In this document: piece after piece, positions 57,594 to 64,000 of the stretch
How the letters are laid out: each line of letters starts with the position of its first letter
How positions within the stretch are numbered: the first letter of the stretch is position 1
Source: Feifania hominis
GTDB lineage: Bacteria > Bacillota > Clostridia > Oscillospirales > Feifaniaceae
Length of the DNA stretch: 64,000 nt
Assembly (NCBI RefSeq): GCF_014384765.1
Contig: NZ_JACRSP010000001.1
Coordinates: 186,001 to 250,000, forward strand
Reading direction: 5' to 3'
Translations under genes and position numbers: made by a program
Notes under the pieces: model-generated
Database searches by the model: none
What the model saw: the letters and a program-made list of their open reading frames with translations, nothing else
Told to the model about the DNA's origin: nothing

Positions 57594-58937
57594 CTACTGC
57601 GACAGACGCTGCTCGAGCTGCGCTGCTCCCTGCTCGTAGCCGGGCTTGTGAAGCAGCGTGAACATATTGGTCTTGTAACTCTCGACGCCGGGCTGGTTGA
57701 ACGGATTCAGGCCGAACAGATAGCCGCTGAGCGCACAGGCCATCTCGAAGAAATAGACCGTGTAGCCGAAGTGGTAGGCGTCGATGTCGTCGAGTTCCAG
57801 CACGATGTTCGGCACACCGCCGTCCATGTGGGCGAGAAGCGTTCCGGCGTAGGCCTTGCTGTTAACAAACTGCATGCTCCGGCCTGCGAGAAAGTTCAGC
57901 CCGTCAATATTGGCCTCGTCGGCCTCAATCACAAGCGGCCGCTCGGCCTTGGGGCACCAGAGAACCGTCTCGAAGAGGTTGCGGCTGCCGTCCTGAATGA
58001 ACTGGCCGATTGAGTGCAGATCAGTCGAGAAGTTGGCGCTCGTCGGAAAGATGCCCTTTTTGTTTTTGCCCTCGCTCTCGGCGAAGAGCTGCTTGTACCA
58101 CTCGCCGAACTGGGTCAGGCGCGGCTCGTAGTTGACAAGAATTTCAATGACCTTGCCGCGGTTGAACAGGCAGTGACGAAGCGCCGCATACTGACGGCAC
58201 TGGTTTTTGGAAAAGTCGCTCTCGGCGCAGGCCGCGCGCGCGTCGTCTGCACCGCGCATGACGGCGCCAAGGTCGATGCCGCTCGCCGCCATAGGCAGTA
58301 AGCCCACCGCCGTGAGCACCGAGTAGCGCCCGCCGATGTCGTCGGGTACAACAAAGGTCTCGTAGCCCTCGGCGTCCGCCAGAGACTTGAGCGCGCCCTT
58401 TTCGCGGTCGGTCGTCGCGTAGATGCGCCGCGCCGCGCCCGGCTTGCCGTACTTCTGCTCGAGGAGTTTTTTGAAGACGCGAAAGGCGATGGCGGGCTCA
58501 GTGGTCGTGCCGGACTTCGAGATGACGTTCACCGAGAAGTCGCGCTCACCGATCAGCTCGATCACCTCGTTGATGTAGGTGGAGCTCAGGTTGTTGCCGA
58601 CAAAGTAGATGTCGGGCGTGCTCTTGCCCGCGCGGCTGTTGTAGAGAGGGGAGTGCACAAATTCGAGCGCCGCGCGCGCACCGAGATAGGAGCCGCCGAT
58701 GCCGATGACAACAAGCACCTCGCTGTCGGCCTGGATTTTTTTCGCCGCGGCCTGAATGCGCTCGAATTCCGCCTTGTCGTAGCGACGGGGCAGCTCGATC
58801 CAGCCGAGTGCGTCCGCACCGAGACCGTCGCCGCGCGCAAGCTGTCCGGCGCAGGCCTCGACAAGCGGGGCCATCCCCGCGAGATCCTCAGGCTCTAAAA
58901 AGCCCGCAAGTCCGTTTTGCTTTAATTGGATTCCCAA
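57594..58937 (-). CDS. pgi: Glucose-6-phosphate isomerase
   Basis: This 447-residue short-type (Firmicutes) phosphoglucose isomerase interconverts glucose-6-P and fructose-6-P. The first signature VIGIGGSYLGARAALEF (about 75), VISKSGTTTEPAIAFR (about 138), and the C-terminal GLNPFNQPGVESYK are complete; Glu and His catalytic residues lie around the middle and in EWYKQLF regions. It follows pgm by 14 bases, forming a glycogen/upper-glycolysis pair. Confidence 0.96.
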   Translation of the reverse strand: MGIQLKQNGLAGFLEPEDLAGMAPLVEACAGQLARGDGLGADALGWIELPRRYDKAEFERIQAAAKKIQADSEVLVVIGIGGSYLGARAALEFVHSPLYNSRAGKSTPDIYFVGNNLSSTYINEVIELIGERDFSVNVISKSGTTTEPAIAFRVFKKLLEQKYGKPGAARRIYATTDREKGALKSLADAEGYETFVVPDDIGGRYSVLTAVGLLPMAASGIDLGAVMRGADDARAACAESDFSKNQCRQYAALRHCLFNRGKVIEILVNYEPRLTQFGEWYKQLFAESEGKNKKGIFPTSANFSTDLHSIGQFIQDGSRNLFETVLWCPKAERPLVIEADEANIDGLNFLAGRSMQFVNSKAYAGTLLAHMDGGVPNIVLELDDIDAYHFGYTVYFFEMACALSGYLFGLNPFNQPGVESYKTNMFTLLHKPGYEQGAAQLEQRLSQ

Positions 58938-58951
58938 TGGTGGTTCCTCCT

Positions 58952-60676
58952 TTATTCCTGTGTGAGCTTGTCAAGCAGTTTTGTGACGCTCTCGAAGAGA
59001 GCGTTGAACTTTCTCTGGGCCTCATCGCGCGATGCCGCGCTCGCGCAGAGGTAGGCTTTTAGCTTCGGCTCGGTGCCGGAGGGGCGAACGATGAAGCTCG
59101 CATCATCCGACAGCTCAAAGTAGAGCACATCCGACTGAGGCAGAGAGATGGCGCTCTCGCCGCCGTGCACGAAATCCACGCGCACCCGGCGCTCGTAGTC
59201 GCGCAATGCGAGCACGCGGTGCGCGCCGATGGTCTCCGGCGGAGCGCTGCGAAGCGACGCCACGGCCCCCTTGATCCTGCCGAGTCCCTCGATGCCGGTG
59301 AGAGTCCAGGAGAGCACCTTCTCGCAGAACATGCCGTAGCGCTCATAGAGCGACTCGAGAGCATCCCAGAGCGTCATACCCCGCAGGGAGTAGAAGCAGG
59401 CCATCTCCGTGACCAGCATGGAGGCGATGCAGGCGTCCTTGTCGTGGACAAAGGTGCCGGCGAGATAGCCGTAGCTCTCCTCAAAGCCGAAGAGGAAGCG
59501 TCCCTTTGCGCTGCGCTCGCTGAGCTTAATCTGCTCGGCGATGAACTTGAAGCCGGTGAGAACCTCTCGCAGTTCCACGCCGTAGTGTGCGGCGATGACG
59601 TCCGCCATGCGGGTGGAGACGAGGGACTTTACCACAAATTCGTCGCCGCGCAGGCGCCCCTCGTTCTGTGAGAGGATGTAGTCGAGCAGCAGACAGCCGA
59701 TCTGGTTGCCAGTGAGAACATGAAAGTCGCCGCCGCGGCCGCGCACGCAGACGCCAAGCCGGTCGCAGTCTGGGTCGGTGCCGAGGATGAGGTCGGCGTC
59801 CACTCTGTCGGCAAGGCGGCGCGCGAGGACAAAGGCGTCAGGCTCCTCGGGATTGGGCGCTTTGACGGTGGGAAACTCGGGATCGGGAAGCTCCTGCTCG
59901 CGCACCACATGGAGCTTGCGAATGCCGATGTCCGTGAGAACCCGCCGCACGGGGATGTTGCCCGTCCCGTGGAGCGGCGTGTAGACGACCGACAGGGAAC
60001 CGCCCGCCTGCTCGACCGCCCCGGGGTTTAAAACAAGGCTCTCCACATCGGCGTAGTACTGCTCGTCGAGCTCGTCGCCGATGTAGGTGAGAAGACCCCG
60101 GCGAAGAGCCTCGGTCTCCTCCATGGGACGCACCGAGAAGAGGTCGGCCGCAGCGATGTATTGCGTGACGATGGCGGCATCCTCCACAGCGAGCTGGCCG
60201 CCGTCGTCGCCGTAGACCTTATAGCCGTTGTACTGGGGCGGGTTGTGGCTCGCCGTGATGACAACGCCGGCCGCTGTGTGGAGCTTGAGCACGGCGTAGG
60301 AGAGCTGCGGCACACTGTGAAGCGTGCGATAAAGGTATACCCGAACGCCGTTTTGGCAGAGGACGAGCGCCGTCTCCCGGGCAAAAGTCTCGCTCATGAG
60401 CCGCGAGTCATAGGCGATCGCGACGCCGTCGCTCTCACGCCCGAGCTGCTTGAGATAGTCGGCGAGGCCCTGCGTGCTGCGCCGCACAGTGAAGATGTTC
60501 ATACGATTGGTACCAAGGCCGATGATGCCGCGCATTCCGGCGGTTCCAAATTCGAGATCCTTGTAAAAGGCGTCCTCAAGGGCTTTTTCATCCAGGGCGA
60601 GCGCGCGCAGTTCCGCCGCGTACACCGTGCCCTCGAGAGCCGACTGAAAGGCCTGATATTGCTGCCTGTAATCCAT
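58952..60676 (-). CDS. Phosphoglucomutase/phosphomannomutase (alpha-D-phosphohexomutase)
   Basis: This 574-residue four-domain enzyme interconverts glucose-1-P and glucose-6-P. The catalytic phosphoserine is Ser143 in TASHNPPQYNGYK, the metal loop is GTDPDCDRLG (about 300), the sugar-binding loop is FGFEESYGYL (about 400) and the phosphate site is VRPSGTEPKLK near the end. GGAGG is 7 bases before the chosen ATG; a TTG two codons earlier is discounted. First gene of the run with pgi. Confidence 0.95.
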   Translation of the reverse strand: MDYRQQYQAFQSALEGTVYAAELRALALDEKALEDAFYKDLEFGTAGMRGIIGLGTNRMNIFTVRRSTQGLADYLKQLGRESDGVAIAYDSRLMSETFARETALVLCQNGVRVYLYRTLHSVPQLSYAVLKLHTAAGVVITASHNPPQYNGYKVYGDDGGQLAVEDAAIVTQYIAAADLFSVRPMEETEALRRGLLTYIGDELDEQYYADVESLVLNPGAVEQAGGSLSVVYTPLHGTGNIPVRRVLTDIGIRKLHVVREQELPDPEFPTVKAPNPEEPDAFVLARRLADRVDADLILGTDPDCDRLGVCVRGRGGDFHVLTGNQIGCLLLDYILSQNEGRLRGDEFVVKSLVSTRMADVIAAHYGVELREVLTGFKFIAEQIKLSERSAKGRFLFGFEESYGYLAGTFVHDKDACIASMLVTEMACFYSLRGMTLWDALESLYERYGMFCEKVLSWTLTGIEGLGRIKGAVASLRSAPPETIGAHRVLALRDYERRVRVDFVHGGESAISLPQSDVLYFELSDDASFIVRPSGTEPKLKAYLCASAASRDEAQRKFNALFESVTKLLDKLTQE

Positions 60677-60791
60677 TGACAATCCTCCATGTCTTTGGTC
60701 AAAAAAGCACTATGTCCAATGTACCATAGTTGCCCTTTCAATGCAAATGCTTCCGCTGACAACATTGCCGCTTTTTTTCGTTTTCATACAG

Positions 60792-60817
60792 AAAAAGAGA
60801 CCGCAAAAGCGGTCTCC
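60792..60817 (-). terminator. Intrinsic terminator of the MATE gene
   Basis: On the minus strand GAGACCGC-TTTT-GCGGTCTC is followed by TTTTTC. Confidence 0.88.
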
Positions 60818-60825
60818 TCCCGGAG

Positions 60826-62226
60826 TCATGAAACGCTTTGATGCTGGACCCGCTCGGCGGTCACTTTCCACTTGCCGGAGAGAAAGCGCGCCGCAAAGCA
60901 GACGGAGCGGAAGAGCCAGTCGAGAATCATGGCGACCCAGACGCCAATAGCCCCCATCTGAAGCTGAATCCCCATTACATAGCTCGACACAAGGCGAAAG
61001 GCGAGCATGGAGAAGATGGAAATCCCCATGGTAAAGCGCACGTCATTTGCCGCGCGCAGGGCATTTGGCAGAGTAAAGGCGAGCGGCCAGATCAGAATGG
61101 CCATGCCGTTGTGGATGAAGACGAGCCGGTAGGCGAGATCAAGCGTGTCGGCCGAGAGAGTGCCGGCGAGGTTGTAGATGTTCAGCAGCAGCGGCAGAGC
61201 ACACAGTATGACGAAATTGAGCGCCGCCGTCACAAGGTAGGTGATGCGCATGAGCTTTTTGGCGAACCAGTCGGCCTGCGGATAGTCCCGCGCGCCGACA
61301 CACTGACCGACCACCGTGATCATGGCGAGATTCATTGCCTGCCCGGGTATGCAGCCGAGGCCGCTGAGATTGTTTGCCACGGCGTTTGCCGCAATCTGCA
61401 CGGTGCCGAACGAGGAGATGATGCCGAGCACCAGCACGCGCCCGAATTGGAAAAAGCTGTTTTCTAGCCCGTTTGGAATACCGATGCCGAGAATGCGCCG
61501 CACAAGATGGGGGCGAAAGCGTGTGCGCCGGGAAAAGGAGATGCGAATCACATTGTCCGGGTGGCGCAGCAGACAGAAGATGACGACGGCCGCCGTCACG
61601 CGCGCGGCGAGGGTGGCCAGCGCCGCGCCGGTGACGCCCATTCGGAAGCCGAAGATCAGAATGGAATTGCCGACGAGATTGATCAGGTTCATAATGATGG
61701 AGATTTTCATCGAGATGCGCGAGTTGCCGTTGGAGCGAAAGAGGGCCGCACACCCGTTGTAGACGGCGAGAAACGGGTAGGAGAGACCTGTGATGGTCAG
61801 ATAGGTGACCGAACTTGCCATGACGTCGGGCTCGATATGGCCGAACAAGAGCTCCATCAGGGGCCGTTTGAACGCGAGGGCCAGAGCAGTGATGACCACG
61901 GAGATGAGCCCCATGACCATGACGAGCTGGTTTGCGCTCTCGCGGGCCTCGTCGTAGTTGCGGCTGCCGATGAACTGGGCCGCAACCACCGCGCCGCCGG
62001 TTGCGAGGGCTGCAAAGATGCTGATGATGACGTTGGATACCATGTCGACCAGTGAAACGCCTGAGACAGCGGCCTCGCCGACGTTGGAAATCATCACGGT
62101 GTCGATCATGCCGACGGTTATGGCGAGCACCTGCTCCACCACAAGCGGAAAGATCAGACGCTTGAGATCAAGTTGAGAGAACAGAGGCTGGCCGGTCAGA
62201 AAGGCCGGCGGTTCCCTGTGACGCAT
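60826..62226 (-). CDS. MATE family efflux transporter
   Basis: This 466-residue protein has twelve predicted membrane segments and typical MATE features: FPLVVEQVLAITVGMIDTVMISNVGEAAVSGVSLVDM in the first two helices and the pseudo-repeat starting near LGIGIPNGLENSFFQFGRVL at mid-length. Exports cationic compounds or metabolites using Na+ or H+. AGGGGG precedes the ATG, and TTGACA-N17-TATGCT provides a promoter. Divergent from an amidase gene. Confidence 0.93.
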   Translation of the reverse strand: MRHREPPAFLTGQPLFSQLDLKRLIFPLVVEQVLAITVGMIDTVMISNVGEAAVSGVSLVDMVSNVIISIFAALATGGAVVAAQFIGSRNYDEARESANQLVMVMGLISVVITALALAFKRPLMELLFGHIEPDVMASSVTYLTITGLSYPFLAVYNGCAALFRSNGNSRISMKISIIMNLINLVGNSILIFGFRMGVTGAALATLAARVTAAVVIFCLLRHPDNVIRISFSRRTRFRPHLVRRILGIGIPNGLENSFFQFGRVLVLGIISSFGTVQIAANAVANNLSGLGCIPGQAMNLAMITVVGQCVGARDYPQADWFAKKLMRITYLVTAALNFVILCALPLLLNIYNLAGTLSADTLDLAYRLVFIHNGMAILIWPLAFTLPNALRAANDVRFTMGISIFSMLAFRLVSSYVMGIQLQMGAIGVWVAMILDWLFRSVCFAARFLSGKWKVTAERVQHQSVS

Positions 62227-62267
62227 TTCAAATTCCCCCTATCAGCGCCCTGGTCGGCGCAATCATC

Positions 62268-62296
62268 AGCATATCCTCATTTTTGGCGGGTGTCAA
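62268..62296 (-). promoter_or_regulatory. MATE gene promoter
   Basis: TTGACA (62296-62291) and TATGCT (62273-62268) have a 17-base spacer. The 5' leader contains a GCGCC/GGCGC hairpin before the ribosome site. Confidence 0.75.
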
Positions 62297-62353
62297 CCCG
62301 GCGCGCTGCGGAATAGAATGGGAGTGACCCGGCGCTTTTACAAGGAGGGCTAT

Positions 62354-63181
62354 ATGGAACTGATCGAACGATTCCTGACCAAAAACAGATGCTACACCAA
62401 TGCGATCGGGATCAAGGTCACGGGGCTGATGCTCCACTCGGTGGGGGTCGGCCAGCCGCGGGCAGAGGTCTTCATCAACCGCTGGAACAACCCTGAGGTA
62501 TCGGTCTGCGTACACGCTTTCGCCCAGGCCGACGGCAAGGTCTATCAGACACTGCCGTGGGACTACAAGGCATGGCATGCGGGCGGGCTTGCTAACAGCT
62601 ATTACTCCGCAGGGGTGCGCTGCGGCTATGTCGGCGTGGAGATGACCGAACCCGCCAGCTTACACTACACGGGCTCGGGCAGCAGCTTCACCGACAGTGA
62701 CCCCGCGGCGACGCGCACCTTTTTGAATGAGGTGTTTCATGTTGCCGTCGAGCTCTTTGCCCAGCTCTGCAAAAAGTACTCCCTTGACCCCATGCGCGAC
62801 ATCATCAGCCACGCCGAGGGCCACAGAATGGGCATCGCGAGCGACCACGACGACCCGGACGCTCTCTGGAGCAGGTACCCGGAGCTCGGCTTGAGCATGG
62901 ATCGCTTCCGCTCGGCGGTCAAAACCCGGATGGAACAGGAGGAACCCATGACACAGCAGGACTTTGACAGGATGATGCAGGACTACAACGCCCGCAACAA
63001 CCCGACCTACAACACGGTAGAGCAGGTACCTGCATATTGGCAGGCGGAGACACAGCAGCTTGTTGATGCGGGAGCCATCGGCGGGGACGGCGTGTCGCCT
63101 CTGGGCGTCACCCGAAGCGAGCTCAAAGCCGCAATCATCGCCAAGCGCTACACCGACGCAAAACTCGAAGAAAGAGCCTGA
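62354..63181 (+). CDS. N-acetylmuramoyl-L-alanine amidase (Amidase_2/PGRP fold)
   Basis: This 275-residue protein has an Amidase_2 domain (about 15-170). Zinc ligands are inferred in LMLHSVGV, the HAEGH segment and the DHDDPDALW region, with VSVCVHAFAQADGKVYQTLPWDYKAWHAGG between. The C-terminal part (about 195-275) is a linker with a helical WQAETQQLVDAGAIGG segment found in gut-Firmicutes phage-like amidases. There is no signal peptide, as in phage endolysins, but no phage genes surround it. AAGGAGG precedes the ATG. Confidence 0.88.
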   Translation: MELIERFLTKNRCYTNAIGIKVTGLMLHSVGVGQPRAEVFINRWNNPEVSVCVHAFAQADGKVYQTLPWDYKAWHAGGLANSYYSAGVRCGYVGVEMTEPASLHYTGSGSSFTDSDPAATRTFLNEVFHVAVELFAQLCKKYSLDPMRDIISHAEGHRMGIASDHDDPDALWSRYPELGLSMDRFRSAVKTRMEQEEPMTQQDFDRMMQDYNARNNPTYNTVEQVPAYWQAETQQLVDAGAIGGDGVSPLGVTRSELKAAIIAKRYTDAKLEERA

Positions 63182-63226
63182 AGCGGGGGCCGGAATACCG
63201 GCCCCCGTCTCTATAATAATAGAAAT

Positions 63227-63259
63227 AAAGAAAGACATACACTGCGTGTCTTTCTTTTT
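63227..63259 (+). terminator. Intrinsic terminator downstream of the amidase
   Basis: AAAGAAAGACA and its complement form a stem with T5 tail. A G+C hairpin without T-run (63184-63207) precedes it. The stretch 63181-63602 has no gene; it holds hairpins and a dispersed repeat. Confidence 0.8.
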
Positions 63260-63406
63260 GGCGCTACTGGTCGCTTTAGATGCCAGCAGAATCGGGACCC
63301 CGCACAGCGGGGCGCGGCTTTTGCCGCGTTAATTCGGAGCAGCAACGCGGCGGAGAATTGCGTAGGGCGAATTTATTTTGCCCGAGCATTTTAATCTTTG
63401 CGGTAT

Positions 63407-63450
63407 CCATAAAAATACCCACACCTTTTCAGGTGTGGGTATTTTTATGG
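63407..63450. terminator. Perfect palindromic terminator-like hairpin
   Basis: CCATAAAAATACCCACACC and its exact complement flank TTTTCA's loop. It has A- and T-runs for both directions and may terminate the minus-strand tRNA-Lys transcript. Confidence 0.75.
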
Positions 63451-63490
63451 AACATCGAAATAGTATAGATGCCAGCTTTTACGCCCAAAA

Positions 63491-63525
63491 CCAAATCGAA
63501 GCCCAGCGCAGCGGGTTCGATTTGG
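63491..63525. repeat. 35-base hairpin repeat, copy 2
   Basis: This element begins CCAAATCGAAGCCC and ends GTTCGATTTGG. It matches the inverted element at 11799-11833 at 31 of 35 positions; C6-G30 there is T6-A30 here, and a G-T pair is G-C here. A shorter related core (ACCCCGCACAGCGGGG) occurs about 190 bases earlier. Confidence 0.65.
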
Positions 63526-63602
63526 AGAGGAGCCGCGACAAAATGAGTGAGAGGTGACTTTTGAAAAAAGTCGCCGCGAACGATATGACGTCCGCGGCGA
63601 CG

Positions 63603-63678
63603 TGGTGATCCACCGGGGATTCGAACCCCGGACCCTTTGATTAAAAGTCAAATGCTCTGCCAACTGAGCTAGTGGATC
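63603..63678 (-). tRNA. tRNA-Lys (anticodon TTT)
   Basis: On the minus strand the acceptor GATCCAC/GTGGATC, D-arm GCTCAGTTGGCAGAGC, anticodon stem TTTGA/TCAAA with loop CTTTTAA (TTT), T-arm CGGGG-TTCGAAT-CCCCG and an encoded CCA are complete. Confidence 0.96.
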
Positions 63679-63845
63679 GCAAAACCCCTCAGGGTGCTCG
63701 AACATTGTAGCATACAAGTCAAATGAGTGTCAAGGGATATTGGAAAATATTTAATGCCGCCGCACAGTAGAAAGCATCTCCCGTTTTGCTGAAAATATGA
63801 CCGATTTTCCGGCACACTTTTACAAATTTTTTACTCGTTAAATAA

Positions 63846-63874
63846 TTGACAAACGGGTTAAGTGGTGCTACAAT
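63846..63874 (+). promoter_or_regulatory. Promoter of the gene at the right edge
   Basis: TTGACA and TACAAT are exactly 17 bases apart, 119 bases before the ATG at 63993. Confidence 0.8.
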
Positions 63875-63894
63875 ACAGTTGAAATTGATAAATG

Positions 63895-63946
63895 TTTCAC
63901 AAACAGCCGACTTTGAGGCTGTCTTTTATCGGAAAAGACTGTGAAA
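63895..63946 (+). promoter_or_regulatory. Nested-hairpin leader of the right-edge gene
   Basis: TTTCACA (63895-63901) can pair with TGTGAAA (63940-63946). Inside, ACAGCC (63903-63908) pairs with GGCTGT (63917-63922) followed by CTTTT, and GTCTTTT (63921-63927) pairs with AAAAGAC (63933-63939). The first inner hairpin looks like an early terminator. Confidence 0.45.
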
Positions 63947-63992
63947 AAAATATCAAATTAATCATGTAATATAATTTATGGAGGGAACCATT

Positions 63993-64000
63993 ATGGCACG
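63993..64000 (+). CDS. Start of an unidentified gene (truncated by window end)
   Basis: An ATG follows GGAGGG at 8 bases and encodes Met-Ala before the window ends. It has its own promoter and leader. Too little is present to identify it. Confidence 0.5.

Noticed and set aside
62354..63181. Prophage endolysin
   Set aside because: The amidase looks phage-like, but no holin, integrase or structural phage genes lie nearby.
63893..63970. Possible 25-codon leader ORF ahead of the right-edge gene
   Set aside because: An ATG-to-stop frame exists but has no Shine-Dalgarno and no repeated regulatory codon, unlike the metY leader.
1..64000. CRISPR arrays, insertion sequences and rRNA operons
   Set aside because: No regularly spaced repeats, transposase motifs, terminal inverted repeats or rRNA-like stretches were seen on either strand.

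Overview
The window reads as a chromosomal segment of an anaerobic, spore-forming member of the Clostridia (Oscillospiraceae/Ruminococcaceae-like). This rests on gene content: spoIIR, spoVG, AddAB, meso-diaminopimelate dehydrogenase, the PFL/UPF0210 + ACT pair, a high-molecular-weight rubredoxin, DUF362-ferredoxin, PadR-DUF1700-DUF4097 and a tryptophan T-box. Most of it is G+C-rich, with long spurious antisense frames. There is no phage, insertion sequence or CRISPR array.

Layout. 1-6.2 kb: 3' part of a PAS hybrid histidine kinase, L-lactate dehydrogenase, a PadR/DUF1700/DUF4097 operon and a cell-wall amidase. 6.2-11.5 kb: an MGMT-like protein with an alpha/beta hydrolase, a GH25-LysM muramidase, and a two-gene osmoprotectant ABC transporter whose permease and binding protein are fused. 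11.5-15.4 kb: two tRNA-Leu genes followed by a visibly more A+T-rich sulfur-assimilation block (cysK, metY, divergent Rrf2 regulator). The metY-cysK transcript starts with a 42-codon cysteine-rich leader ORF and mutually exclusive terminator/antiterminator segments. 15.4-20.3 kb: an aldo/keto reductase behind a MerR-type 19-bp-spacer promoter, an ECF sigma/anti-sigma pair with a related secreted protein, and a Trp-specific T-box in front of trpB2. 20.3-29.5 kb: spoVG, a UgtP-like glycosyltransferase, an AI-2E-type exporter, an MBOAT/DHHW O-acetylation pair, small membrane proteins, Hrb and ddh.

29.5-38.7 kb: a lipoprotein, tmcAL, ackA with a structured leader, then a probable operon of ribulokinase, SIS isomerase, two lipoproteins that together match the two domains of transcobalamin/intrinsic factor, and a 2-hydroxyacid dehydrogenase. 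38.7-46.9 kb: a Fur-family regulator with a QueD-like Zn-ribbon protein, ilvE, a ferritin/VIT1 protein with PFL and ACT genes, and a PHP phosphatase, DUF362 and ispE run facing away from a perfect 20-bp palindrome. 47-54.7 kb: spoIIR, addB and addA. 54.7-64 kb: rpmE, DUF5655, VanW, an acetyltransferase, pgm-pgi, a MATE exporter, a second amidase, tRNA-Lys and the first bases of another gene.

The best candidate for an undescribed system is the cysteine-codon leader and attenuator of metY-cysK (14.3-14.55 kb), which pairs translation-coupled control with a divergent Rrf2 regulator. Secondary candidates are the hairpin repeat with compensatory changes beside tRNA genes, the split transcobalamin-like lipoprotein pair, the ackA leader, and the MerR-type promoter with no MerR gene in the window. 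Function calls come from reading the sequences. No database search was run.
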